Source: Oscillospiraceae bacterium (GTDB lineage: Bacteria > Bacillota > Clostridia > Oscillospirales > Ruminococcaceae). From it: a stretch of DNA of 64,000 nucleotides. The stretch lies in assembly GCA_017847835.1 (NCBI GenBank), contig JAGASH010000008.1:186001-250000 (forward strand), in the 5' to 3' direction. How positions within the stretch are numbered: the stretch's first letter is position 1; each line of letters opens with the position of its first letter. Both the position numbers and the translations under genes were made by a program. The notes under the pieces were generated by a model. The model was given only the letters and a program-made list of their open reading frames with translations, was not told where the DNA came from and searched no databases. Below are positions 1 through 9,520 of the stretch, piece by piece.

Positions 1-2
1 CG

Positions 3-1097
3 AAAATGGCGGACAGAATGCCGATGCTTCTTATCCAGATTGATAAGAACTTCCTCAATATGAACCTCTACGAGGATAATCAGATTGTATTCTCCCGTTT
101 CTTCAACGTTGACCCCAACGATTATGACAATGCTCCCGACTATGTAACCCGCGCGGTTTACGACAACCTGTTCAGAATGATGCAGTTTATCAAGAGCCGT
201 AAGGGAGCAAAGCCGCTTCAGGAAATTATGTTCTACGGTGAAATCGAGAGCTTTATCGAAATCACAAACGCGATTTCTTCGTTCAACGTTCCTTCGAATA
301 TGTTGTCGCTGCCCTCGTCCGTTTCGACGACCGCGCAGTTCGACTTTGCGAAATTCGCAAACGCAATCGGCGCTCTCTACCGCAGAAACAAAGAGCTCGA
401 GCACATCAACCTTCTCGAAGCTACATCTGCAAAGGGTTCGACAGGAGCGAACACCTTCCTTCTCGGACTTGCAGGAGTTGTTGCCGGCTCAATCGCGCTT
501 GTTGCGGGAACTTGCTTTGTTGTCAATATGATTAACAACAGCAAGAAGGACGAAATCAACAAGCTTCAGGCTCAAATCGACGCACCCGCTCTCCAGAACG
601 ACATCAAGATTGTCGATGAGCGCGAGGGAATGCTCAACGGCTTCAACAACTATAACAAGACCGTCGGAAACGTTGTTAATATGTTTAACTATCAGCCGAA
701 GGTCCAGTCCGCCGTTTATAACAAGGCAACCGAACCCCTTAAAAAGATTTTGACCGAGAATGAAGAGCTTAAGGTTACTTCGTTTGAAGAAAGCGGCTAT
801 ACCGTAAAGATTTCGTTTATGGGACTTTCTCACGGCGACCCGTCCTCTGTTCCGTCGAGATATGCGGAATACCTTGCTGAGAAAATTCTCAACAAGTTCG
901 GTGAATCTTATTTTACAAACGTAATTTACACGGGCTTTACAAAGGAAAATATCACCGAATGGAACACCTACGCTTACCTTCAGAGCGAAGGAAAAACGTC
1001 ATTTGACACGGTGTTTAAGTTTGATATCGAAATGCAGCTTCAGATGGGCAGCGACGAAGCAAACGCAGTGCTTCCCGATTCTGAATACAATAAGTAA
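3..1097 (+). CDS. Type IV pilus assembly protein, PilM/PilN-like, 5' truncated by window edge
   Basis: The reading frame is open to the first base, so the gene starts outside the window and the first visible Met is probably internal. The N-terminal 140 visible residues look like the end of an actin-like PilM domain (ending near INLLEA, residues 134-139). A single membrane segment follows at about 150-176, then a periplasm-side coiled coil and a small alpha/beta domain typical of PilN. This suggests a fused PilM-PilN, linking the cytoplasmic ring to the inner-membrane alignment complex. Its stop lies 17 bases before the pilO start. A PilN alone with an unrelated N-terminal domain cannot be excluded. 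Confidence 0.7.
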   Translation, partial: KMADRMPMLLIQIDKNFLNMNLYEDNQIVFSRFFNVDPNDYDNAPDYVTRAVYDNLFRMMQFIKSRKGAKPLQEIMFYGEIESFIEITNAISSFNVPSNMLSLPSSVSTTAQFDFAKFANAIGALYRRNKELEHINLLEATSAKGSTGANTFLLGLAGVVAGSIALVAGTCFVVNMINNSKKDEINKLQAQIDAPALQNDIKIVDEREGMLNGFNNYNKTVGNVVNMFNYQPKVQSAVYNKATEPLKKILTENEELKVTSFEESGYTVKISFMGLSHGDPSSVPSRYAEYLAEKILNKFGESYFTNVIYTGFTKENITEWNTYAYLQSEGKTSFDTVFKFDIEMQLQMGSDEANAVLPDSEYNK

Positions 1098-1114
1098 GGG
1101 GAGGCAGTCGAATA

Positions 1115-2047
1115 ATGAAACTCAGTAAACAGGAACGTATTGCAACAATCGTTATTCTTATTCTTGTAATTCTCGGCGTGGGCATTTTCGTGTTCATCAA
1201 GCCCGCATTTGAATCGCTTTCAAGCACTCAGAAGAACCTTGACAACAAAAAGGCGGAATATAACGCCGCTGTTGAAAAGGCAGGAAGAAAGGGCGCCCTC
1301 AGAACCCAGATTGAAGAGGCTTATGAGCAGGGCGAGCACCTTGCCGATATGTTCTTCCCCGAGCTCACCTCTTATGAGGCAGACGAGGCTATAAGAGCAT
1401 TCCTTTCACAGTGCAAGGCAAATGTTGTTGTTGAGGCGCTTGAGGTTGAAGAGCCGACAACTTCCGAGTTTTCTCCCTTCTTTAATGTAAAAGAAGAGGT
1501 TATTTATGAGCTGAAAACTTATGCAACTCAGGGCGCTGAAGTTGACGCTATAGAGAGCAAAAGACTTGCACGTCTTGCAGAGCTTCAGGCAGCTCTCGGC
1601 GGCACGCAGACTATCGGTTCAAGCACGGTTTCCTTCACAGTTTCGGCAATTGACCGCGACGAGCTGCTCAAATTTGCAGACGAAGTAAACAACTACATTG
1701 TTAAGGAAAACGGCAAGGATACAAGAAAAGCTCTTATTCTTAACGGTATGTCATTTGAGTGCCCCGAGATTGAAAAAGAGTACGAATCCAAGGTTGAAGA
1801 AATCAATTCAGAGGCAGAAAAGGTAGGCCGCGAGGCTCTCGAAAGAGAAACAGGCAAGAAGCCCGGTTCTAATAACAACAACAACGCTGACGCAAATGCA
1901 GAAGGAGATAGCAACACTGTAAAGGACGGCGAAGTAAGTGTTTCCGAGTGCATTTATAATGTTGAAACTTCAATCACGTTCTACAGCATCGAGCGCATGC
2001 AGAACCCCAAGGCTCAGCTCGACAAGCAGGACGGCGTAACCGCTTAA
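1115..2047 (+). CDS. pilO: Type IV pilus alignment subcomplex protein PilO-like
   Basis: This 310-residue protein has a short cytoplasmic N-terminus, one membrane segment at about 10-30, a coiled coil at about 35-80, and an extracytoplasmic domain interrupted by an Asn-rich linker near residue 250. That is the layout of PilO, which pairs with PilN across the inner membrane. GGGGAGG precedes the ATG. It lies between the PilM/N-like gene and a PilX-like gene in the same operon. The assignment rests on topology and position more than on conserved residues. Confidence 0.7.
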   Translation: MKLSKQERIATIVILILVILGVGIFVFIKPAFESLSSTQKNLDNKKAEYNAAVEKAGRKGALRTQIEEAYEQGEHLADMFFPELTSYEADEAIRAFLSQCKANVVVEALEVEEPTTSEFSPFFNVKEEVIYELKTYATQGAEVDAIESKRLARLAELQAALGGTQTIGSSTVSFTVSAIDRDELLKFADEVNNYIVKENGKDTRKALILNGMSFECPEIEKEYESKVEEINSEAEKVGREALERETGKKPGSNNNNNADANAEGDSNTVKDGEVSVSECIYNVETSITFYSIERMQNPKAQLDKQDGVTA

Positions 2048-2083
2048 AACTTGACAATGGCTTTATTTTGAGCAAAGGAGGAA

Positions 2084-4474
2084 ATGATGGTACGTTCACT
2101 GCGAAAGTACTTGTGCAATCGCGGAAGTGCATTGTTTATGGTCGTAAGTACTATGACAGCGCTTATGATTACATGTATGGCAATGTATTTTTCCGTTGTG
2201 TCAATGAGATCAGTAGGATTTGCAATGTTTAACCAGCAGCAGTCTTATCAATCCTCGATTTCAGTGGCAAATATGATTGTCAATAATTTCGGTACAATAA
2301 TAGGAAATAACGACATAGACCTTGCGAGCGTTGAAGTTGGCGAAACCATTTTGTCAACCGAAGGAAACGGCTTCAAGTCTTTGGGTGTCGACAGCGGAAA
2401 AATTGACGACGGCTATCTCGGCGCTTATGACGTAACAATGACCCGTCTTGAAGACGAGGTTTATGGCTCGGATACCTGCTATACCGTGGATATTGCTGTA
2501 ACTGCGTCGGTTTCCGGCGTAAGAGAGGTATTCCACCATATTATAAGCATTATGCCCGAGAAAGGCAGCTCTTTCCCCAACAGGGGCAAGATTTTCGCAT
2601 CGACAGGTTATGTCCCGTTCGATTCGTTCATCAGTAAGGGTTCATTCTTCTCGGATATCTACATAAGCAATGAAGACGCTGTAGGAGGCGCATTCAGCGG
2701 AACCGAGCTTTTCTTCTACTCCAACATCTACTGCGAAAACTCGTTCACGCTGCTTGACGGTGTAAACATCAAGAACTACGCTTCAGGTCCTATCGTTCAC
2801 GCCGTAAGACGCGATTATAACATAGGCAGCGGCGACGGAATTGATATCGACGGAACCAGCTATATCTTTGTCGGAAACGATATGCACCTTGCAAGAGCTT
2901 TCAATGTTTCCGGCAGCGACACGCTTGAAGTATATGTCGGCGGAAACCTTTATATCGAGCCAGGTGCGCAAAACCTCACCAACAACAAAATCAAGTTCTA
3001 TGTTGCAGGCAACGTTTATGTAAATACTGTAACAAGCAGCAACTGTATTCCCGGTGTTGTTTATTGCAACAAAATGGTTTTCAAAGACGGCTACAACAAG
3101 TCGAACTACAATCCCGGCGCAATCTGGGAAGAGAACAATAATGAAAAATGGTGGGAAGCCGACCAGAACATCAATCACGGAAGCGGCTCAAACCAGATGA
3201 CTCTTACCTTCGGCCAGGCTATGAAAATGCTCGAGGAATACACCCCCGACATCAAGTATATGCTTTGGAAGCTTGATGAGAACAAGCTGAAGAGTGCTGT
3301 CGGAACCGTTAAGGAAGACGGAACGATATCCGGAGGAAAAAAGGTTGACCTTGTTTTCCACAGCATCAACAATCAGTCGATGTACGAACCCATCGAGCTT
3401 AAATACAGCAAAGACAATCCCGGCTGCATCATTCAGAACATCAAGATTGACGGCGGAGGAAACAATATTGTAAACAATATGCCTACGCTTATCGTCGATA
3501 CCGGCGACGACACGTCAAACACCTTTACAATTCGTCTTCAGAACAACAGCGTAAGCTCCAAGGGAACAAAATATTTCACTTGGTCGCCTAAGAACCCCGA
3601 CGGTTCACAGACAGACGCTCCTATGCAGGTCCTTGTAAAGGGCAACGGTTCTCTTGTAATCGACGTACCCGAGGGAGTAGTTTATCAGGATTCGAGCAAT
3701 GTTCGCGTTGCACACTATAACTGGTATATGCTTACAGAGGGAAGCGGTCTGAATGTTGACGGCGGCACGGGCAAGAAGTATTATGTAACCAATCAGGGCG
3801 CATTTACCGGCGCAGCTCTTGCACCGTATGTTCATTCGTCATGCGAAGCAGGCGACGGCTGCAACTATACTTCGGAAAAGACCTCCGAACCTTGCGTATA
3901 CTGCGGCGGCGCTGTGACTTATAATGTCAAGTGCGACAAACACGAGGAATACACCGTCTGCCCGACCTGCGACTCGAAGTATTTCACGGACGCAGGAAAA
4001 GCACCCGAGAAAAGCCTGCTCTATGGAATCTGCAAGGACAGAGTTGAGCGCAACAAGTGCAGAAATTCTCTCGCAGCTATTGACAGCGCGAGCCGTCCCG
4101 TAAACAGAGATTCAAAGGGTAACATCGTCATTCCTCACTGCAACATCTATCTGGTTTCCTGCTCCGAGAGTGCGGACTTCAGATTTGGACAGAGAATTGA
4201 CGACAGCGGTCCTGTAGCGTACAACTGCTTCGCGGGCTTCATCTATGCTCCGTATATGTCTTACAGAGCAAACGGCTCCGACCTCGGTGACTTCCTCATG
4301 CACATGGGAGGAATGGTTGTTTCGGACTACAAGTTCCTTTCTAAGAACAGCTTTATTGCTTGCTGGCCGAGCGTATATCCTCCTGAGAATGTTCTGGACC
4401 AGACGAGCTTGTCCACAACACTCAACCCCATAAGCGAAAAGAAATACAGAGTAAGACTCAAGGCTTCAATCTAA
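2084..4474 (+). CDS. Large PilX-like pilus assembly protein with Cys-rich zinc-ribbon-like insert
   Basis: The N-terminus reads RGSALFMVVSTMTALMIT, a short basic stretch and one hydrophobic helix as in PilX N-terminal domains, but without the usual GFTLVE prepilin cleavage site. Most of the remaining 796 residues look like extracellular beta structure rich in Gly, Asn and Ser. Around residues 585-665 there is a cluster of CxxC pairs (CVYC, CPTC and flanking Cys) resembling a zinc ribbon or disulphide knob. PilX proteins are usually under 250 residues, so this one is several times longer. AAAGGAGG precedes the start; a second ATG follows directly. A tip or adhesin role is inferred from size and operon position only. 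Confidence 0.55.
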   Translation: MMVRSLRKYLCNRGSALFMVVSTMTALMITCMAMYFSVVSMRSVGFAMFNQQQSYQSSISVANMIVNNFGTIIGNNDIDLASVEVGETILSTEGNGFKSLGVDSGKIDDGYLGAYDVTMTRLEDEVYGSDTCYTVDIAVTASVSGVREVFHHIISIMPEKGSSFPNRGKIFASTGYVPFDSFISKGSFFSDIYISNEDAVGGAFSGTELFFYSNIYCENSFTLLDGVNIKNYASGPIVHAVRRDYNIGSGDGIDIDGTSYIFVGNDMHLARAFNVSGSDTLEVYVGGNLYIEPGAQNLTNNKIKFYVAGNVYVNTVTSSNCIPGVVYCNKMVFKDGYNKSNYNPGAIWEENNNEKWWEADQNINHGSGSNQMTLTFGQAMKMLEEYTPDIKYMLWKLDENKLKSAVGTVKEDGTISGGKKVDLVFHSINNQSMYEPIELKYSKDNPGCIIQNIKIDGGGNNIVNNMPTLIVDTGDDTSNTFTIRLQNNSVSSKGTKYFTWSPKNPDGSQTDAPMQVLVKGNGSLVIDVPEGVVYQDSSNVRVAHYNWYMLTEGSGLNVDGGTGKKYYVTNQGAFTGAALAPYVHSSCEAGDGCNYTSEKTSEPCVYCGGAVTYNVKCDKHEEYTVCPTCDSKYFTDAGKAPEKSLLYGICKDRVERNKCRNSLAAIDSASRPVNRDSKGNIVIPHCNIYLVSCSESADFRFGQRIDDSGPVAYNCFAGFIYAPYMSYRANGSDLGDFLMHMGGMVVSDYKFLSKNSFIACWPSVYPPENVLDQTSLSTTLNPISEKKYRVRLKASI

Positions 4475-4492
4475 TGGGAGGTGCTTTGAATA

Positions 4493-5569
4493 ATGAAAAG
4501 AATATTTTCTAAAAAGAGCGGCTTCACATTAGTGGAAATTGTAGTCGCATTTGCGATTTTCGCAATAATGGCAACGACAATAATGCAGATTATGTCGCTT
4601 GTTGCAACCCAAAAAGCGGAGAACGCAAGGTTTCTGGCTGAACTTGAAGCGCAGGAAGAAATTCTTGCCGCAAACGGAAAGAAGGAGTATTCCGACGAAG
4701 ACGGTCAGGTTACGCTGGATTTCAACGGCAAAACCGAAAGCATAAGCTACGATATGAAGGCGGCAAACGGCGAAGATGATATGCCTGATATCGGCCTTGC
4801 TTACTTTGTTTCAAAGGAAGATGAAGGCGGCAGTTCAGGCGGAATTGGCGGCGGCGGCACTAACACTGAAGCCGGCAGCCAGGGTATGATGGGCAGCTTA
4901 GACGCTAGAATTACAGGTTCTCGTAACTTTGATGTAATCAGAATCGAGAATATGAAAAAGGAATATGACGACTCAAACGTCATCTATTACATTCAGCTCT
5001 ATGCAGGTGCTTCGTCGGCGATGACCGAAGAAGACTGCAAATATGCCCAGTTCAGGTTGAATTTCTTCACGGATAAAACGACAGACGAAGGCAAGGATTA
5101 TACAGACGACAGCGGTAAAACATTTACCAGAAATGTTCCCGACAAGGCATATATTCTGGACGCAGGTTATGTGAACTGCGGCTCTCTGAGTGATTCCGAC
5201 CTGAAAAGCAAATGCAAGTCAGTTGTTAAGGAGAAGAATTACAGCTCCGGCGACAGCACGAACAGCCCGTTCAGCGTTGCAAAAACGGGTGATAATACGC
5301 TGAGAATAAGCTCTCCTTATGTAAATTCCGGCGGTTCTGTTAAGTTCAACAGACAGAGCTTCAGAATTTATGTTGTATTTGATAAGGAAAATGACCCCAA
5401 CCTTTCAATTACCTCCTTTGGTCACAATGCAACATCAAACGGCACCTACAAAAGCTGCCCCGTATACAAAGAAACGTATAACAGCGACGGAACCTGCAAG
5501 TACGAGGAAACGGGCAAATACAGCAACTACATCTACGGCGCATATATGTACAGCATCAATATTAAGTAA
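4493..5569 (+). CDS. Minor type IV pilin (PilV/PilI-like)
   Basis: The class III prepilin leader KKSGFTLVEIVVAFAIF is clear. The leader peptidase would cut after Gly and methylate the new Phe, with Glu at +5. The mature part is about 345 residues, long for a minor pilin, with a Gly-rich loop near residues 115-135 and a globular C-terminal domain. A ribosome site (GGGAGG) precedes the start, and the next gene follows after 20 bases. Such minor pilins usually prime assembly or cap the fibre; which one this is cannot be told. Confidence 0.75.
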   Translation: MKRIFSKKSGFTLVEIVVAFAIFAIMATTIMQIMSLVATQKAENARFLAELEAQEEILAANGKKEYSDEDGQVTLDFNGKTESISYDMKAANGEDDMPDIGLAYFVSKEDEGGSSGGIGGGGTNTEAGSQGMMGSLDARITGSRNFDVIRIENMKKEYDDSNVIYYIQLYAGASSAMTEEDCKYAQFRLNFFTDKTTDEGKDYTDDSGKTFTRNVPDKAYILDAGYVNCGSLSDSDLKSKCKSVVKEKNYSSGDSTNSPFSVAKTGDNTLRISSPYVNSGGSVKFNRQSFRIYVVFDKENDPNLSITSFGHNATSNGTYKSCPVYKETYNSDGTCKYEETGKYSNYIYGAYMYSINIK

Positions 5570-5589
5570 GACGTCGGAGGTGAAATGTA

Positions 5590-6432
5590 TTGAAAAAGCT
5601 ATTACGGCTTCTTAAACGCAGAAAGAAAAACAGCGGTTTTACGCTGGTTGAAATGATTATTTCCTGCGCTTTGCTCGGAATTCTTGTAGTCGGAATAACG
5701 GTGTTTATTACACCAGTTCTGAAGGCTGCGGGAACAAATGAGGTTGACGTTCGCGGTACGCTTCTTGCAGATACGGTAAACAACTACATTTCAAGAAGTA
5801 CAAGAATTGCGAACTATGTGAAGGTTTTCACAAATGCCGACAGAGAAGACGCATACGAGGGCGGCGATATCGCGGAAGACGCTGATATCAAGTCGATGAT
5901 GCAATACGTCAAAAAAGCAACGTATCCTGACGGCAGACCGATAATGGAGCTGAAATGTATTTCTTTCACCTGGGCAAACGACCCGCAGACTCAGGAAAAC
6001 AAGTATATGGTTATGAATGAAACATTCAAAAACTCCATTTCGACAGCAATTAATACCGAACCTATCCGCGTATTTGAAGACTGCTTCTATGAGGGACTTT
6101 TCCCGACATTCACGATTGAACAGCTCAAGGGAACAGATGTTGCTCCCACGAAATCTGACTCCGATGACTCAAGTGAAAGCGACAGCGAAAGCACACCTGA
6201 AGAAGAAACGCTGGTTCCCGCAATCAAGCTCACAACAGCGGTCAGCTCAGACCCTGAAATGAAGAATGCGGATTTTATCGGCGTAGGCTTTACTGAGTAC
6301 GGACAAATCAAGAACAAAGAAATTAATGCCAGCGGAGAATTCCAGTTCTATAAAACTCGTGATATGGAAAGAACCGGCGAGCACAAAACAACCTTTATTT
6401 ACTTTGTTGTAAGAAGAACCTTTGCATACTGA
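5590..6432 (+). CDS. Minor type IV pilin (PilW/PilJ-like), TTG start
   Basis: The N-terminus KKNSGFTLVEMIISCALLG is a class III signal with Gly before the cleavage site and Glu at +5. The start is taken as TTG because CGGAGGTG sits 7-8 bases upstream and no in-frame ATG lies nearer. The mature protein has about 265 residues, with a Ser/Asp/Glu-rich low-complexity segment near residues 195-210. It closes the first pilus operon; the prepilin peptidase gene converges on it. Confidence 0.75.
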   Translation: MKKLLRLLKRRKKNSGFTLVEMIISCALLGILVVGITVFITPVLKAAGTNEVDVRGTLLADTVNNYISRSTRIANYVKVFTNADREDAYEGGDIAEDADIKSMMQYVKKATYPDGRPIMELKCISFTWANDPQTQENKYMVMNETFKNSISTAINTEPIRVFEDCFYEGLFPTFTIEQLKGTDVAPTKSDSDDSSESDSESTPEEETLVPAIKLTTAVSSDPEMKNADFIGVGFTEYGQIKNKEINASGEFQFYKTRDMERTGEHKTTFIYFVVRRTFAY

Positions 6433-6474
6433 TTTTCAGAAGCTAAGGCATTCGCTTGCAAACACATTTTCGGC

Positions 6475-6504
6475 AAAAAAATTCGGGGCGTTTATCGCCC
6501 CGAA
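6475..6504 (-). terminator. Rho-independent terminator between convergent pilus genes
   Basis: A 9-bp perfect stem (TTCGGGGCG / CGCCCCGAA, loop of 5) is followed on the minus strand by a run of seven T. It fits as the terminator of the prepilin peptidase gene and probably also stops the plus-strand minor pilin operon. Confidence 0.75.
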
Positions 6505-6528
6505 GATTTGCTGAATTTTTCTGAGAGC

Positions 6529-7584
6529 TTAAAACAAGCTCATATACCAATTCATAATGAACGAACCGACCAGCCACGCGGCAGCGATACCGAGTGAAAG
6601 GAAAGGCCCGAAAACCATTCTGCGTGAATATTTCACCTTTTCAACCTTATCGCCTCTTATGTAGATTTTGAAGCCGCCTTCTCGTTCAGTTTTTATCTTT
6701 TCACGGAGAGCCTGCGTAAGCTCAGCCTTTTCGGGCAAGCCCTTCCAGACTTTCTCCTCGAGGAATTCCCACTCTATATCGGGATTTCCCTCGCTTATAC
6801 TACCGACAATAATATCATCGTGACCGTCCGTTACATATCCGATTTCACGGTCAACCTGATTTTGATACCATTTCTCGACAATACCTTTAATAGTATGGCT
6901 GACAACGCGCTCGTCCTTTTTATCGCGGAATTTCTTGATTGTTCCGTAAACCGCGCCGAAGACGATGCCGATAAACAGCGCGATAAACACCTTGTACCCA
7001 AGCAAAAGCGAAGCGCCGCACATAAGCTGAAGGTCGCCTCCGCCCATTCCTCCGACGAGAACCATTATCGCGAAAAGCACCAGCACAATTCCGAATGCAA
7101 TCAGACGTTCGTGCCAGACAATTTCGTCGGGGAAAAGCAGGAAAGACAATCCTCCGAGGACCGCTATTGAAATGCTGCACCAATAGGGGATTTCAAAGTG
7201 GTCGATATCGATTGCGGAAAGCACGATAAGAAGCGGGAAAAGGATTGCCGAAAAGACGAGCTTCCAGACATTCAAGTCCCAGATAAAGCGGAAAGCAATG
7301 AAAGAAAGACAGTAAAGGCAGGCGGTTGCCGCCTCGACAATCATATATCGCGGAGAGATTTTGCTCTTGCAGTAGCGGCATTTCCCGCGAAGGAAAATCC
7401 AGCTGAAAATCGGGAACATATCGTACCACGCAAGCCGATGACCGCAGGAAAAGCAGTGCGAAGGCTCGGTGACAATCGACTGTTTCAGGGGAGTGCGCAG
7501 AATAACCACATTCAAGAAGCTGCCGATGACAGAGCCAAGAATAAACGAAAGAACCGCGTAAACAACGGTTTCGATGTCGGACAT
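6529..7584 (-). CDS. pilD: Prepilin leader peptidase/N-methyltransferase with cytosolic insert
   Basis: This is a polytopic aspartyl protease that removes prepilin leaders and methylates the new N-terminus. The two zinc-binding CxxC pairs are present (C44/C47 and C69/C72). The catalytic aspartates are probably D126 (in AIDIDHFEIP) and D184 (in GGGDLQL). The usual C-terminal FGPFLSLG helix is at 325-332. Between the helix ending near 217 and that motif there is a soluble charged insert of about 100 residues (218-322), absent from typical PilD. It is oriented against the neighbouring pilus genes, between the minor pilins and pilB. It should process every pilin in this window. Confidence 0.9.
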   Translation of the reverse strand: MSDIETVVYAVLSFILGSVIGSFLNVVILRTPLKQSIVTEPSHCFSCGHRLAWYDMFPIFSWIFLRGKCRYCKSKISPRYMIVEAATACLYCLSFIAFRFIWDLNVWKLVFSAILFPLLIVLSAIDIDHFEIPYWCSISIAVLGGLSFLLFPDEIVWHERLIAFGIVLVLFAIMVLVGGMGGGDLQLMCGASLLLGYKVFIALFIGIVFGAVYGTIKKFRDKKDERVVSHTIKGIVEKWYQNQVDREIGYVTDGHDDIIVGSISEGNPDIEWEFLEEKVWKGLPEKAELTQALREKIKTEREGGFKIYIRGDKVEKVKYSRRMVFGPFLSLGIAAAWLVGSFIMNWYMSLF

Positions 7585-7777
7585 AAAAATGACCGCCTCC
7601 TTATTTAATTGATAAACCTATTTTACCACAAAAAAGCGGTTTTTGCAATAGGTCGTCCCAAAACTTTTGGAAATATCCGATTGTTTTAACATCAGCGAAT
7701 ACGAATAAACGCAGAATACTGCTTTTGCGTTTTTCATATTATAAAGATTATAAAGAAATCCGAAAGGAAGAATTCAG

Positions 7778-9484
7778 ATGCCCGGACCTGTAAAAAATCT
7801 ACCCATAGGAGAAATCCTGATTGAACAGGGTTTTATCAACAAGGACCAGCTTGAAGAAGCGCTTGCCGCTCAGAAGAAAACCTCAGGCAAGATGCTCGGC
7901 GACGTAATGCTGGAAATGGGGTTGGTTTCGGAGAGCCAGCTCGCACAGGCTCTTTCAATCAGACTGAAAGTACCGTTTGTTGACCTTTCATCAATAAAGG
8001 TTGACACAAACGCAGTTTCAAAAATCTCGGAGGAAGTTGCGAGAGAAAAGTGCGTATTTGCGTTCCAGTACAAGAACAACCGCCTTTTCGTTGCAACAAA
8101 CGACCCCGTAAACTTCTACATATTCGAGGATCTGAAGGTTCAGACGGGAATGGAAATCGTTCCGCAGATTTCCACAAAAACGCAGATTGAAGCGGCAATC
8201 GGCAAGTTCTATTCATCGCAGGCTATCGACAGCACGATGAACGAGCTCGAAAACGAGGCAGGAAGCGGCGACATTTCCGAGGACCTTGAAAAGGCAGAGT
8301 CCGAGGGTCGTGTTGATAACGCGCCTATTGTTAAGCTCGTAAATATGATGGTTGAAACTGCGTTCAGAAATCAGGTAACGGATATTCACATCGAGGCGTT
8401 CAAGGACAGAACAAGAATTCGTTTCAGAATGGACGGCGAACTTGTCGAGCAGGATATGAAAATCCCGCCCTCCTTCCACAACTCGATTATCACTCGTATC
8501 AAAATTCTCGGCGGTATGAATATCGCAGAGCGCAGAATACCGCTTGACGGACGTTTCGGAACACGCATTGACGGCGTAAACCTCGATATGCGTGTCAGCA
8601 CAATCCCCTGCGTATACGGCGAGAAGTGCGTTATACGTTTGCTTTCGACGGCGGACGACAAAACCCGTAAAATCACCGACCTCGGTATGACGGACTATAA
8701 CTACGAGATGTTCAAGCAGATAATCAGATGCCCGAACGGAGTTATGCTGGTTACAGGACCTACGGGTTCCGGTAAATCGACGACGCTTTACGCGACGCTC
8801 GGCGAGCTTTCCCAGCCGAACGTAAACATCGTTACGGTTGAGGACCCTGTCGAAAAGAAAATCGACGGCGTAAACCAGTGCCAGATTAACGCAAAAGCGG
8901 GAATGACGTTTGCAGCGGCGCTTCGTTCAATCCTCCGTCAGGACCCGGATATCATAATGGTCGGAGAAATTCGTGACGGTGAGACCGCCGATATCGCAAT
9001 CCGTGCCGCAATCACGGGACACTTCGTTCTTTCAACACTGCATACCAACGACGCTGCGACCACAATCACGCGTCTTGTTGATATGGGAGTCGCACCTTAC
9101 ATGGTTGCGTCCTCTCTTGTAGGAATTATCGCTCAGCGACTTGTAAAGCTGCTTTGCAAATCCTGCAAGGAAACCTACACTCTTTCCGACCCGAACGACC
9201 TGAAGCTTATGAACAAGAAAGAGCCCGTTCAGATTTGCAAGCCTCACGCAGGCGGCTGCAAGGCGTGCCGCGGCACAGGTTACGCGGGACGAACCGCAAT
9301 TCACGAGATTATCGTTGTCACTCCCGACCTGAAGGAGATTATCTCCAAGGGAGCTACGGCTGAGGAAATCGGCGAGCTGTCGAGGAAAAACGGCACGCTC
9401 CTTCTTCGCGACAACGTAACTCAGATGGTTCTCGCGGGAAGAACGTCGATTGACGAACTTGTAAAGGCAACCTATTCCGTATAA
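7778..9484 (+). CDS. pilB: Type IV pilus extension ATPase PilB
   Basis: This is a secretion-superfamily hexameric ATPase of 568 residues, the usual length. The N-terminal 60 residues form a MshEN-like domain; the Arg that opens the cyclic-di-GMP motif is not evident, so nucleotide second-messenger binding is uncertain. Walker A is GPTGSGKST (327-335), the Asp box is near 355, Walker B with ILRQDPDIIMVGEIRD is at 385-400, and the His box is TGHFVLSTLHT. Zinc-binding cysteines follow (C460, C463, C494, C497), typical of extension rather than retraction motors. GAAAGGAAG precedes the ATG. pilT follows after 36 bases. Confidence 0.93.
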   Translation: MPGPVKNLPIGEILIEQGFINKDQLEEALAAQKKTSGKMLGDVMLEMGLVSESQLAQALSIRLKVPFVDLSSIKVDTNAVSKISEEVAREKCVFAFQYKNNRLFVATNDPVNFYIFEDLKVQTGMEIVPQISTKTQIEAAIGKFYSSQAIDSTMNELENEAGSGDISEDLEKAESEGRVDNAPIVKLVNMMVETAFRNQVTDIHIEAFKDRTRIRFRMDGELVEQDMKIPPSFHNSIITRIKILGGMNIAERRIPLDGRFGTRIDGVNLDMRVSTIPCVYGEKCVIRLLSTADDKTRKITDLGMTDYNYEMFKQIIRCPNGVMLVTGPTGSGKSTTLYATLGELSQPNVNIVTVEDPVEKKIDGVNQCQINAKAGMTFAAALRSILRQDPDIIMVGEIRDGETADIAIRAAITGHFVLSTLHTNDAATTITRLVDMGVAPYMVASSLVGIIAQRLVKLLCKSCKETYTLSDPNDLKLMNKKEPVQICKPHAGGCKACRGTGYAGRTAIHEIIVVTPDLKEIISKGATAEEIGELSRKNGTLLLRDNVTQMVLAGRTSIDELVKATYSV

Positions 9485-9520
9485 TATGAGCTTGCTCAAA
9501 AACAAAAGGAGAATAAAGCA

